A DNA stretch of 64,000 nucleotides from Asterochloris sp. CNOR1 (lineage: Eukaryota; Chlorophyta; Trebouxiophyceae; Trebouxiales; Trebouxiaceae): contig OZ017746.1 in assembly GCA_963969365.1 (NCBI GenBank), forward strand, positions 186,001 through 250,000, given 5' to 3'. Shown in pieces: positions 34,210-46,109 of this stretch (position 1 is the stretch's first letter; each line of letters starts with the position of its first letter). The position numbers and the translations under genes are program-made. The notes under the pieces were generated by a model. The model searched no databases and was not told the DNA's origin. It saw only the letters and a list, made by a program, of their open reading frames with translations.

Positions 34210-34951
34210 CTTCATCAGTGCAATCACCAGCTGGGGTGATTCACACAAGGTCAAACATGCTGTTGTCTGTACCAAAATGAGACGTGTCCACAGAGTGTCT
34301 CCCAATGACAATTCATGCTTAGCAGGTCGTCTTGTGCAAACGATAGACAAGCTATTACGCCCACCCAGCATCTTCATGTGGCCTCTGTAACCTTCTGCCA
34401 GGCAACCAGCTGCCAATGATGCCCCACTTCTGGTCAGTCTGGAACCAGGCACCCTTCAGGTCTCATTGTCAAGCAGCCATTCTGTGGCAGGCCAAAGGCA
34501 AGGTCCAGGCCACCACAGCAAACACAAGCAGTGCCTTGTACTGGTTGTAGGAGCTCTGCCTTCACAGCTGCCGTGGTGTGAGGGCTGCAGGCCAGCTCCA
34601 ACCCACAGCACTTGTCCAAGCCAGGCTTGGGTCCTGCAGCCACGAGTGCGGGCTCCAGCCAAAGCTTTACATAAAGCTTTTGTGCTGTTTTCTGCTGAGG
34701 AGGCAAAGAAGCAGAAATAAGACAATTCAGTATCAGCTTACTAAAGACGCCGCAGAGCAGACTCAGCAAGGCCCATCAGGCAGAAAATCTGCATCGCCTG
34801 CTGCCCGTCAGCACCTGCATAGACCACCTGAATCAACTTCAGGCTGCTGCATCAACGTGGCGACAGGGCTGGTGCTGTTTGACCCGCCAGAAGACTAGCT
34901 GAGTGCACAGAAGCAAGTGCAGACAGCCCGCCCGAGCACAGAGCAGCAGCA
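34210..34951. other. Intergenic region
   Basis: No exon with coding character is seen between the zinc-ribbon gene and the desaturase. A minus-strand open stretch at 34434-34769 has poor composition and no splice context. The 5' leader of the desaturase gene presumably lies in the last ~100 bp. Confidence 0.4.
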
Positions 34952-37917
34952 ATGGGAGCTGCTGCCCCCAAGAGTGAGGAGTTCTTCTGGACAGACACCA
35001 CAGAGCCCCATGCAGCTAGGAGGAGGGCCATCCTGGCGAAGTATGGAGACAAAGTCAGGGCGCTCTATGGATATGACCACAGCACAGCAGTCCAGGTGAT
35101 GCTCCTTGACATAAGCATAGGTGTTTATAGTCGAATGTGCAGGCAGCACAGGGTAGGCCACCGATTCCAGGTGTCCTTGTGGGGCTGCCAGATTGAAGTG
35201 CATCAGTGCATGCCCTTGAGACTGACTTGCAAGGGCTTTGACTGTCAGCTTTGTGGCTCTGCAAACACGTCCAGGCCGGTGCTGGCTGTGCTGGACCTGT
35301 CTGCTGGCTAGCCTTCTTGTTTATGTGCTGTGCGTCTTGTTTAGGTGCTGACATGTCTGCAGCTCCACATTGCTCACAAGCTTGCTTGATTCATCTTGTA
35401 TGGGGCGGGATTCACTTTGCATTAGCCAGTCACATGCACCCTGGCAGGCATCGATTGGCGCACATACATGCTCTGTAGACAACAGCTTTGAAGGCTTTGC
35501 AGAGCAGTGGTGTCGCCATTACAGTGCCCCCATATGGCCGTCTTGTGCACCACCAGTGCAGCTCACCCTGTACAGACAGCAGTTGTCCACCTCTGAGAAT
35601 GTGACAGGGGCGGCAGCTGCTGAATGGGTGGTGCTTGACTGCAATGCATGCACATCTGGCCTCCGCACGGCGGCCACACCAAGCGATGTCAGTGTCCAGC
35701 CACATTCTTAGATTGCAGGCTAAGCTGCATGCCCTGCGTGTAGCTTTGCTGGGTAGAGCTCTAGTAACATCGCTGCCCTTTCTGCTCGAGAATGCATCTC
35801 GTGTGCCTCAGTGTGTTCGTCCTTCCCCTCTGGCTGCTTCTGTCTTACAGGCTGTGCCAGGTTGCAATGTGCCGCTGGAGAGGCAGTTGCCATGCTAGAG
35901 GCATGCTACTTGCAAAGCCTCCTGCAGCTGTGCCAATCTCCCCCAATAGCTTCCTTGGGCAACATGCCCGCGTGACTTTAGCACGCATTTGGTCTAAGGC
36001 TGCCTGCCACAGCCAAAGCTCAGCAGAGTTTGACTCAGATTTAGTCAATTCGCTGTGTTGTGGGCAACAGGCTAGCATGCGCCGCGCTGCCTCTGTCAAC
36101 GGATCCCCTCTGACGGATTCCTTCCAACTGCTGCAGGTTGGCTTCGTCTGCTGCCTCCAGCTCGTGATGGCCTACATGGTGCGCGACATGCCCTGGTGGA
36201 AGATCGTGTTCGCCGGCTACACAGTCGGCGGCACCGCCAACCAGAACCTGCTGTCCGCCCAGCACGAGCTGTCCCACTTCCTGGCCTTCAAGCGACCGCT
36301 GTACAACCGCATCCTCTCCATCCTGTCCAACTGCCCTGTCGTGGTGCCCATGGCCGTCGCCTTCCGCAAGTACCACCAGGAGCATCACTCTCACCTGGTG
36401 AGCCTTTGGGGCGTCATACCTTCTCATACCTTTGAATGGTGGCGAGCTCTCATTGTCAGGCAGTCAGCATTGCTGAGGGGCCTCCAAGTAGCAGCAGGGC
36501 TGGCACAGCAGCCTGCCAGGGAGTCTGGTAGGTAGCATGCTACACTTGGAGGGCACTGCTGCAGTGAACACAATGCAGCTGGGATGTGACATGCGAGGCT
36601 GAGTCTGCTGCATTTGAGCTTCGGTCTGTGTTCAGCATTCACAGGATAGAGTCCCAGCATCGCCATGCTGCATACCCTTTCCCTTGATCAACGTCCAAGA
36701 CCAGACTGTTCACAAATGCCGTCCTGGTGCAGGGCGTGGATGGCTGGGATGTGGATCTCCCCAGCTTTGCCGAGGCCAACATCATTGTCGACTTCTTCGC
36801 CAAGTTTGCCTGGACCTTTGTCTACATCATCGTGTACGGTGTGCGTCCCCTGCTGATGCGCCCCAAGGAGCCGGGGCTGGCAGATGCCATCAACTGGGCC
36901 ACCGTGTTGGCCTTCGACGTGGGCATCCTCTACTTTCTGGGCGTCAAATCCCTCCTGTACCTCCTGCTGGGGACAGTGTTTGGGGGCGGCCTGCACCCCA
37001 TTGCGGGGCACCTCATTGCAGAGCACTACATGTTCCTCAAGGTGGGCAAGTGTTGGCTGTGGCCGATGAGTTGCTGGGATGCACCTGCAGTCGAAGAGGT
37101 TGCCTCCTGCTGAATTGTGTGCCCTGAGTGGGATGTGCAAGTCTGAGCCGTCCTGCCCGTGTGTTCATGGCTCAAGCAAGCGCAATTGGCAGGGCCTAGT
37201 GGTACACTTGAGTGACGTATCCTTGTCTATTCTGTTCCCTTTAGTCACTTGGCGGCGGCTGGCTTCGTCGCTGGCCTTGTGCCTTCAAGCAGGTGGCCTG
37301 TCATACCTTTGCCTGTCGTGCTCCACCAGCTGATCCTGCTGCTTATGCTGCAGGGCCAGGAGACCTACTCATACTATGGGCCCCTGAACTGCCTCACCTA
37401 CAACGTGGGTTACCACAATGAGCACCACGACTTCCCCCAGATCCCCCACACGCGGCTGCACAAGGCAAGGACCTCCATTTGCTGCACCCAGAGCAGTGCA
37501 CGAGGCACACAGTCTGCCTGCTGGCTGATGCATGTTTGTCACAAGCGTGCAGCCCTGTGGCCAAGCCAGCCTGCAGCTGCTGTGTCTGCAGCCAGTCTCC
37601 ACGGCAGCTGTGGAAGCTGCAAAGTGAAAGTCACTCACCCTGTTTTGGCTGTTCCTGTGTCCCTCAAAATGCCTGCTGCTGTGCAGTTGCGCGCCATCGC
37701 TCCTGAATTCTACAACACCCTCAGCTTTCACTCAAGCTGGACCTGGGTAGTGGCCAAGTTTGTGACCGACCCCGAGGTCGGTCCCTGGACCCGAATGCGC
37801 AGGAAGACAAGGGATGGCACCCCGGGAGGCCACCCAGTGCTGGACCCTGTCATGTCAGAGCTAGCCAAGCCCTCAGGTGGCTCCAGCCAAGCCGCTGCTG
37901 CTATCAAGTTGGCATGA
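34952..37917 (+). CDS. DES1: Sphingolipid delta-4 desaturase
   Basis: Five exons join in phase: 34952-35095, 36137-36397, 36733-37041, 37354-37464 and 37687-37917, giving 351 aa, a normal length for the family. The N-terminus carries the family's signature ([20 protein letters not shown]). Three histidine boxes are present: HELSH (~91-95), HQEHH (~128-132) and HNEHHD (~259-264). They ligate the di-iron centre that introduces the trans-4 double bond into dihydroceramide at the ER membrane. Hydrophobic spans flank the boxes ([31 protein letters not shown]). Intron 4 begins with a GC donor (AAG|GCAAGG). A TGTAA motif at 38111 may be the algal polyadenylation signal. Confidence 0.93.
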
Positions 37918-38212
37918 TGCCCGCGCTCAGTCTTCCCCCCCAGTGTCCTGCTGAGTTCCTGCTCATTTCATGACCTGCGTCAGCCTCTTCTAAGTTTCAT
38001 TCCACACAACCTGGATTTGCTCTTATGCACAGCCAGCGCGACTGAAGTTGCATTTAGCTGTTCAGAAGACGAACAAGTGCACACATAGTCTCTATATACC
38101 TGTTTATCACTGTAAGTCTGCTGCTCGACCTCACAAGCTCTTAAGTAGTGACAGAGAGATGCACACTGAGAGGACACCACTGGCTGAAGTGGCAGAGACA
38201 TAAGGCACTTTG
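37918..38212. terminator. Shared 3' flank of two convergent genes
   Basis: This is a 295-bp gap between the stop codons of the desaturase (+) and PanB (-). TGTAA at 38111-38115, ~195 bp after the desaturase stop, fits the polyadenylation motif used by many green algae. No separate gene is present. Confidence 0.4.
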
Positions 38213-41200
38213 TCATGAATCTCCTTGCTGCCCTCTGAGCTTGGCATCTCTGCCCAGAGCCACAGCTTGGGCGGCATGATTGAGGCCCTGCTTCTCAAGC
38301 TCGCGCAGCAGCGTCTCCACTTCAGCGTCAGAGATGTTGTAGGGCGAGAACTTCTCCCCTGGGAAGGCTGCACTTGCCACATCTGCCTTGTATTGGGATA
38401 GGGCATCATGGATGACTGTGCCCAGGCTGGCAAACTGCTTGGCAAACTTAGGGGTGACCTTGCGGTAGTGGGGGTGCTGCATCATGCCCAGCAGGTCGTG
38501 GTACACCAGCACCTGCAGCAGGGATGAGAGTGATGGCAAGTGGCTAGTGCAGCTCTTACATGGCAAGGTGCAAGGGGTGGGTGTGGTGTGAGCTGACACT
38601 GCAGCATGTGCAGGGTGCAGACAGCTGAGGGTGCAGAGATGACCCTGGCAGCTGTGGGCTGCAGAGACTGCCTGGCAGCTGAGGGTGCAGAGATGCCCTG
38701 GCAGCCGAGGGCTGAGCCTGCAGGAACGTGCAGCCTGCGCAGTGGGGGCTCAGGGCGGTGACATCCACAGATGCCACCAACGGCTTGCGAAGGATTGCAC
38801 CACCTCCTTGCTACTGCAGTTGCCAAGGTTGCACTGCCTCCTTGACATTGCAGCTGCTCCGCTGGCCTGCATTCTGCGCCATACACAGCTTGCAGCGTAT
38901 TGCACTGCCTCAATGTTCCAGCATCTGGTCTGCCGGCATACTCTTCTGCGTCATTCAAAGCTTGCCAAGTGTCCCACTGTCTCTTTGCTCCTGCAGCTGC
39001 CCTGCAGGCCAGCCTCATGCGAAGCGCTTGAGCTGCTGCAGCAGGTCACTGGGCGGTCACCTGGCCGCTGCAGGCGCCGCCGGCCCCAATGCCGATGGTG
39101 GGTATGCTGAGCTCGGAGGTGACCGCAGCTGAGACTGTGTTGGGCAGGCACTCCAGCACCAGGGCAAAGCAGCCCGCCTCCTCCAGCGCCTGCAGGGGGC
39201 CATTCAACTTCGAGACAGTGCTGCGGCAGCACACCAGCTTTTCTTCCAGCAAAGCCTTCATGCCACCACCTCTGGCAAGGGGGAAGAGGGCTTATGAGCA
39301 ACCTGCATGGCCCCAGTACTTGAAGGCAGAGAGGCGGTGCTTCTGCCCACCTTGGCGTCCCTGACCGCCCTGAGCGCTGCGGCGGCAGTCTTGCCCTGCG
39401 GGCCAAAGCCGCCCAGCACGCTGATTGACTGGGGAGTCAACCCTATGTGGCCCATGACCGCCACCCCCCGCGTCCACCACTGCCTTGACAGAGGCCGTTC
39501 TCACAGGGCCGCCACCTGCAACGCCGAGGGTCACTTTGCACCAGCTGCAGGGCGATGTGGACTGGTCCCAGGGTGCTGAAAGGTGGCAGTGGCTGTTGCT
39601 TGAGGACCTCCATGTTGGCTACTCTGGCCGGCAACAGCTGCCCAAAGGCAGCACTCGTACCACCAGGACGGCACAAACTGAGATTTCCCACCCTCCGCCA
39701 TGATTGTGAGCATATTGGCCTCGTGAGCCAGCAACAGCTGCCCAAAGGCAGCACTCGTACCACCAGGAATGCCCCAAGCTGAGACCCGTCCCCCAACCTT
39801 CCATCTTGACGGCGTCCATGTTGGCCTCCTTGAGCAGCCTGACTGCGCTGCGTTAGCAACAGCTGCCCAAAAGCAACACATACCACCAGAAATGCACAAG
39901 CAAGCCCCCCCCCCCGCCCCCCCCCCCCCGCCCCCACCTTCCATTTTGACGGCGTCCATGTTGGCCTCCTTGAGCAGCCTGACTGCGCTGCGCACTGCTT
40001 GCTCGGCGGAAACCTCGTAGCTCCCAAAGGGCAGGTCAGCCACCAGGAAGGGCCTGCAGGCACCTGCACCAGTGGCTGATGGCAGCTGCGTGAGATTTGT
40101 GGACAGGTCAACCCATTGACCCTCAAACAGACAGCCAGACTGGCAGCTGCTGGCATCGACACTCAGGCCCAATGCTGCCTCTGCATCTGCCATGGCTTGA
40201 TGGGCTACTTGCAGCTCCATGTGCCCTGATTCATAGACTGCGGTAGTGAGGAGCTTGGGCATGGCAGATGGCACAGAGGCCAGCAAGGATGTGCCAGCTA
40301 GGCAAGCCAAGGACGGCAAGCCGCAATGGCAGTGGCTGGCATTGAAGCTGTGCCCCACTCCTGCAGTCTGCATGGGCCAGGAGGCCCTGCCAGGCCAGTC
40401 CAGCAGCGCACAGGCACCGGCCAAAGGCAGTAGTGCAAGCGCCGCATGCCCTCCTGCTCAGCCAGTGCAGCAAGCTGCAGACAAGTTGAATTTGCGCTTT
40501 GCACCAGTCACGCTGAGCTGCATGGAATGCTCAAAGGATGCCTGTAAGCAACTGATCCTTCCCTGACGAACTGCTTCTTTCACCAAGCAACCTGCCCACT
40601 GCACTGCAAGCAGGGTCCCACACCTGCGCGTCCCCCGGAAGACGGCCTTGCAGTGCACCAGGATGTCTTCCAGGGTGACAGGGAGCGTGGTGTCATGCCC
40701 ATGCACCACCATGCCCACGCTGTCGCCCACCAGCAGGATGTCGATTCCCGCCATGTCCACCTGCAAGGGTCTGCATCCACTCTCAGCAGGTACAGTAGGT
40801 CACAGACCGGCAGCAGCACACCCAGGCCCGCCATTTCTCTGTCTCTGCAGTACAGGAGAGAATGTCGCAATAGTAAACTGTACCAGGCCATTGCAGGCCA
40901 TGTCCACCTGTAGGGGACAGCAGCTGACTGGCTGCTTGGCCCTGCATGTGAACACGGCCAGCATCTTGCCTGTCTCCTGCTGTGTGGCAGCAAGCAGTCT
41001 GTGTGGCAAGCGCCAGCAGCCTCTGATGTGCAGCTCTAGCAACTGCATAGCTGCTATCAGTGACACAACCAGGCAAGACATGGCCAGACTCACAGCCAGG
41101 AAGCTGGTGTTGTGCATGTCCGCATACAGCAGCCACTGCCAGTTGCAGTGGTCCACCAGCTGTGTCCCTTTGCACACAGCCAGCCAGCCAGCAGTGTTTG

Positions 41201-41737
41201 CAGTACATTCAAATTGGCACACGAGGCAACGTTTGCCAGGCCATCGCATCCACTAAGCATATGCACAGGCAGATTGCAATCTGAATGCTGAAACGCAACG
41301 GTAGTACACAACTGCAGGCCACGTCAAGCTGCCACCTTATTGCCTGGCATGCTGCAGGCTACGGACAACAGGCAAGGACGGGTGGTACCCAGCTTGCAAG
41401 GCAGGCGTGAGGCCCTGTGCTCTGAGGAGCACCACTGTTTGCAGAGCAAACCTTGGTGCCTGCCATGACTGCTAAAGCTTGCTTGCAGGCTCACGTGCAC
41501 GGCTGAGGGGTAGTCATAGGCGGTGACCATGCTGATGGGCTCCCCCTTGGCGTACATGCTGCGCAGGGTTTTCAGCGTGATGCGCTTGGCCACAGCGGGG
41601 CTGGGCCCGCCATAGACTGTGTCCTCTGGCTGATTGGAGAAGGCACGAGCAGCATTGGATTTTGCTGTGCCTGTAATGGCAATGTTTGGGATGCGTTTGT
41701 TTGATGCAGCAGCTTTGATCAGTGCTCTCACATTCAC
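38213..41737 (-). CDS. panB: Ketopantoate hydroxymethyltransferase
   Basis: Exons are 41495-41737, 40624-40760, 39938-40053, 39351-39515, 39061-39207 and 38213-38512. The enzyme adds a hydroxymethyl group from methylene-tetrahydrofolate to 2-oxoisovalerate, the first step of pantothenate synthesis. Family motifs in order are [76 protein letters not shown] and [12 protein letters not shown], with a C-terminal tail as in plant PanB. The N-terminal piece ([14 protein letters not shown]) resembles a mitochondrial presequence. Two oddities: no ATG opens the first exon's frame (a GTG at 41737 or an unseen upstream exon), and exon 39351-39515 has a G6 run with one base too many between VVDAG and VAVMGH. 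Confidence 0.88.
38600..39010. repeat. Short tandem repeats in last PanB intron
   Basis: Around 38620-38715 a ~45-bp unit (GTGCAGAGATG.CCTGGCAGC.G.GG) repeats two to three times. From 38785 to 38900 a second unit (TTGCACCACCTCCTTGCTACTGCAG-like) repeats. Neither has coding character. Confidence 0.45.
39600..39860. repeat. Decayed copies of a PanB exon end
   Basis: Read on the minus strand, the end of exon 39938-40053 ([18 protein letters not shown]) recurs almost intact at ~39800-39850 and in decayed form at ~39700-39722 and ~39604-39620. The copies are separated by a shared piece (GCAACAGCTGCCCAAA.GCA on the plus strand). All lie in the intron after the true donor. Confidence 0.75.
39905..39935. 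repeat. Interrupted poly-C tract beside PanB donor
   Basis: C-runs of 11, 13 and 5 are separated by single G. In the PanB transcript they are G-runs beginning directly inside the donor at 39937 (GTGGGGGCGGG...). It is a strong candidate for a G-quadruplex overlapping a 5' splice site. Confidence 0.8.
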
Positions 41738-42040
41738 TTTGGGCTTTCAATCCCCAGAGAGCGACACTGAGACTCCTGGAGCCCCTTCGCAGCATAGCGG
41801 CGATTATCACGAGCAATGTAGTGTCTTGTTGTCAGCACATTGCAGGTGATGTATGAATGCCCAGATGCCGGCAGCATATGAGTCTTGGCGTTTAACACTT
41901 TCATTCTAGAATTCTACAACAAAAGCTTGGCTGTTCTCCATTGCCGCATCGCATCCAGGATCTGCCTCATTGTGCTCTGCGGAGGATTGAGCCCTTCACC
42001 AAGCAACAATAAAGAAGCCCCTCCCCCCTCATCATAGTTC
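41738..42040. promoter_or_regulatory. Divergent promoter region (PanB / AHA1)
   Basis: This ~300-bp gap separates the leftward PanB gene from the rightward AHA1 gene. It has AT-rich tracts at 41885-41935. A minus-strand ATG at ~41901 opens a ~50-codon frame that could be a 5' PanB exon, but I could not find a matching donor. Confidence 0.4.
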
Positions 42041-45000
42041 ATGGCCAAATTTGATGAGGCTGATCCCCGGTGGCTGGTGCAAGAGAGAGCAGACGGTCAG
42101 TGCCACATCCATTGCAAGCACCGTCACAATATTGGCATCACAAAGAACAGCATCGAGCTCATGTAGGCACCAATGTGCATGGCTGGCACTGGGAGGAACG
42201 TGACGTGATGCCGTGGGCACAGTCCAGGCTGAAGGTGGGGCAGTCGCCTGCTACAGGGGCTTGCAGCAGCATGTAAGAGAGATGTGTGCACCTGCCTGCG
42301 AGGTCGATGGTTATGTCCTTGGCCCTGTTTGCTTTGACCGCATTCTGGAGAAAGACGTACAGCCTTTGCTGTTCTGAGGGTACCATGAGTCGCCCTGCTG
42401 CGTCAATCGCCATGTCAACATTTTGCTTCCGAGGCCCAATCAATCTCTGCCCTGCAGGAGCTGCTGGGCAGCCTCACCCTCTCAGATGGCGCTGGTAACA
42501 TGCACATCAGCACCACAGGTACCCTGCGTGCCATGAAGAAGCAGACGCATGTAGATGCTCAGCTTTCATCAAAGGATGCCGTGTGTAGGTGTGGACTCGG
42601 TGGAGGGCTTTGTGCTCATCAACAGAAGAAAGCAGAAACTGATACCCACTTATGAGCTCCACGTCAAAGGCAGCTGGAAGGGGGAGGTGAAGGATGGCAG
42701 CGGGGAATCAATCGGTGAGGGGCCGCTGCAACACACAGCTGTCAGGGCAGAGTACAGGCAATGCTGGGAAGCGCGCTGTACCTGCTACGATGCGTGCCGC
42801 TGGCAGATCCAGAGCATCAGCAAAAGCAGCGGCCCATGCATGAGCCGCCCAAGCCAGCCGCCTGCTGTGCACCTTTGCAGGGAGTGCGAGCGGGTCGTGG
42901 GAGCTGCCCTACGTGGCAGATGAGAATGCGGATGAGGACCCGGAGCTGAGGGTTGCCCCCAGCAAAGAGGGGCAGGCTGAGACTCGGCTCAAGCAGGCCT
43001 TCCTGGGTGCGAGCAAGCAGGTCAGCCAAGCGCTGCCTTGGGCACAGCCACTGTGAGGGCCATAGGCGACGATGAGGACAGACATGCCTGAAGCAGGGCA
43101 GGGCACATGCACATAGGCAGACCAGGGGCCGCCTGCTGCAAAAGCAGTGCAGAGCTGCATACAGTGGGGCAGGCAGAGATGAGTGTGGAGTAAGCTGTCC
43201 TGGAAAACAGGCAAGCAGCCAGACCATGAACTGCGTGTTGGACACTGCACGCCAGGAGCTGCACACAGTGACGCTGCCAGAGATGCGGCTGAAGCAAGTC
43301 TTTTGGGGAACAGGCAAGCGGCCGGGTCGAGTTCTGCATGCTGCACACTTCACGCAAGGCTGCATACAGTGAGGCTGACAGAGATCAACCTGTATCATGT
43401 CATTCTGGGAACAGGCAAGCAGGTAAGAAGGGGCCTGTACAATCAGATGCCTGTGGGTGTACAGGGACGGCGGTGGCGGGTCTTCAGAGGCCACTGTGCA
43501 CTGAGGCCTGCAGCCAACGAGTGGCACCCTGTGCAGCTGATGAGTGGCACCCTGCACAGCTGATGAGTGGCACCCTGCACAGTCTACTCACACGACCTTC
43601 AAGCAGGGCTGTCACGCATGGCTGTTGACAATTTTGGTGCTGGGGCCCCCCCTTGGACTTCTTTTCTGTCTTCTGCCAGAGGCAGATCAACAATTGCCCT
43701 TCCAGTCACGCTTCCACACCAGCAATGCACAGAAATCACCTGCAGGCTGCAGCGCTTCATTGGCAGCTCGACCAGCATCACGACTCACCTGTGTCTTGTG
43801 CTGCAGACCTTCTTGAAGGCCGTGCAACAGTTTGTGAAAGAGGTCCAGGCGGGGGGCCCCCTGGCCAAAGGCGCAAAGTCGGCAAATGGGGACGCCGCAG
43901 CGGCCGCCAGCCACCCTGCAGCCCCAGCCGCAGCAAACCCATCAACCACTAAGAAAGCTGCGGTGCGGGGCGGGTTCTGCAGTCCCTCATGTGCCCGTCA
44001 TCACTGTGTCATTGGCTTTGATGCACGCCTGTATCAGGCAAGTTGACCTGGGCCTGCAGCCGCCAGATCAGCTGAGGGTGGGTCTTGGGGGGTGCAGAGG
44101 CCTGTAGGTTCTGTGACATGGACCTTCCTGCCTCCGTTTAAGCTACACCTGCACGTATGTACTAGGCCATTGGCCACGCCGCTTCCGTTTGATCTGCATG
44201 CATGTGCACGGCAAGCTAGCTTGCTGGTCTTCACAGAAGCAACAGCCCCACTGCGACTTGTGAGCCTATTGCAGCAGAAGGGGCTTCCCGCCTGCAGTGC
44301 TCTTGCGCTCGCAAGCAGCCTCACCCCCCAAGTGGCTGCCAAAATCACAATGAATAACAAGATGGCCTGCAGGCGCCTCAGCCGAAACCCAAAGCCAGCA
44401 GCGGGTCGTCATCCGAGACACACACCATCTTGCTGGAGGAGCGCTTCTATGCACGGGCTCAGGTAAGCCCACTGCAGTGCTGAACTGTGCGGTCTCACAT
44501 CACGGCCTCGCCAGCTGTGCACTGAGCGCTTTAGAGACTAGGTGGTGGTTGCCCCGAACCTCGGCACTGGCGCCTGAGCTTGTGGGCTCTACCTTTCGGG
44601 GTGGCACCTCAATCACCTACACTGCTGTGCCTACATTCCCTTAGGGGTTGTGAAGGGCTGTCGGCCGCAGCCCGAGCAGGCCAACCTAGCGGTGACCACA
44701 TCCTGAGCGGCTAACAGGCACTGGTGGTGGCCACTGTCTGCAGCCAGCGTTGCACCTGCACCCCACATTCTGCCACACCCCACATTCTCCAAGCAGCCTC
44801 ACCCAGCGCAAGCCTACCGGCAAGCTGCAAAGCTTTGGCATCCTCTGTGCAGCCCTGCCCAGCACGACCCCTTCAGCATGCCGTCAACTGCCCAGCGCAA
44901 GCAACTGCCCAGCGCAAGCAACTGCCCAGCGCAAGCAACTGCCCAGCGCAAGCACGCTCTGTGCAGCACCGCTCGCGGCCTCCACCAGGCCGTCATGGCC

Positions 45001-46109
45001 TTCTCACTGATTCGCACAAGCCATGAGCTCCCCAGTGCCTGCGGGTCGTCTATGAGGGCTTTGCCAGCCCCTTTCGGGTTGCCCTCCAGCATGCTGCAGT
45101 TGCCTCTCCAAGCGGCACAGTAGGATGCTTGCCCTCCCCCGCTTGTTTCTGCAGGACATGTACAGATGCTCTAACAGCCCCACCCAGCACATGCCCTCCA
45201 GCAAGCCACTTTGGCGTTGCACTCTTCAGCACAACTCCCCTTGTTCTGCAGGACACGCATGAGCTTTTGATCAGCCCCACTCAGCACAAACCCTCTCGCC
45301 TGCCACTTTAGCGTTCCACCCCTCAGCACACCTTCTAAAGTGGCCTTCAGCCTGCAGGACATCTATGAGTGCTTCACCAACCCCGGGCGCATCCAGGCAT
45401 ACACGCAGGCCCCTGCAAAGGCAGAGCCGCGGCCAGGGGGCCAGCTCTCCCTGTTCGATGGGACAGTGCAAGGCAAATTTGAGGAGCTAGAGCCAGCCAA
45501 GAGGCTAGTACTGCAGTGGCGATTCAGGTGGGGACCCTGCTCAGTCTGCACATGTCCTGATTTGGCAGCATTTCACAGGCGCAAGGACTCAGAATCTCCT
45601 GCGGGTGCCATAGCCCTTGCCGGCTGTCAGGCAGGCAGCTATAGCAACTGCAACCTGCCTGTCTCAGGCCAGCCCCTCGACGTGCAGGCGGCTCTCAGCT
45701 TGCCCCACTTGGTGCTGCAGGAATTGGCCCAAGGATGCCTGGTCCAAGGTACGCTATCAGCATTCATTGAACAGTCACGGGGTGTCGGTGCACTTCACTG
45801 TGAGGTTGGTTGCCAGCTCTGTTGGGCTTCCATGTGCAGGTCTGCATCACGCTGGAGGAGCCCAGTCCAGGCAACACCATCATGCATCTGAAGCACACTG
45901 GCATTCCTCATGAAGACGAGTGAGTCATGTCCTGGAGCGGAGTGAAATCGTTCGTTGTTGTGCTGTGTGCCTCCTCCCACACACAGGGCTCACTTACGCT
46001 GGAACAACCCTGCAGGTACGGTAATGCCGACGTGGAGGCCACCACAAGGAATGGGTGGCACCAGATGATTCTCCGCAGGATCAAGATGGTGTTTGGCTAT
46101 GGGATGTGA
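42041..46109 (+). CDS. AHA1: Activator of Hsp90 ATPase (AHA1 type)
   Basis: Eleven exons agree in phase throughout: 42041-42095, 42167-42234, 42458-42518, 42589-42714, 42881-43020, 43807-43962, 44373-44462, 45358-45527, 45721-45748, 45840-45919 and 46016-46109, giving 355 aa. The protein is a co-chaperone that binds Hsp90's middle domain and stimulates its ATPase in the cytosol. The N-terminal Aha1 domain (1-~180) has the hallmark MAKFDEADPRWLVQER and TNVHGWHWEERD. A Pro/Ala/Ser-rich linker (~205-245) leads to the C-terminal START-like domain (DIYECFTNPGRIQAY, QWRFRNWPKD, GWHQMILRRIKMVFGYG). Introns hold several exon-edge copies. It is convergent with the DnaJ gene, with 153 bp between stops. 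Confidence 0.93.
43170..43430. repeat. Decayed copies of AHA1 exon-5 end
   Basis: Two or three ~115-bp units (ends near 43208, 43319 and 43421) each carry a piece like AGA.ATC/CGGCT...GT.CTTCTGGG.A/GCAGGCAAGCAG. They resemble the true exon end at 43020 (ACTCGGCTCAAGCAGGCC...GCAAGCAG then GTCAGC). The last is followed by GTAAGA, an intact donor. Confidence 0.55.
43519..43587. repeat. 23-bp tandem repeat, three copies
   Basis: The unit GAGTGGCACCCTG(C/T)(A/G)CAGCTGAT is repeated at 43519, 43542 and 43565 inside an AHA1 intron. Confidence 0.85.
44884..44957. repeat. 17-bp tandem repeat, about four copies
   Basis: The unit CAACTGCCCAGCGCAAG is repeated without change three to four times inside the AHA1 intron 44463-45357. 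The perfect copies suggest recent expansion. Confidence 0.85.
45040..45300. repeat. Three decayed copies of AHA1 exon-8 start
   Basis: Upstream of the true acceptor (45357), units ~100 bp apart repeat its context. GTCTATGAGGGCTTTGCCAG lies at ~45048, CTGCAG|GACATGTACAGATG at 45155, and CTGCAG|GACACGCATGAGC at 45252. The real exon reads CTGCAG|GACATCTATGAGTG. The latter two keep a full acceptor. Confidence 0.8.

Noticed and set aside
43040-43360. Minus-strand Cys/Ser/Leu-rich frames over the AHA1 intron
   Set aside because: They arise from the antisense of tandem exon-edge copies and have no consistent splice sites.
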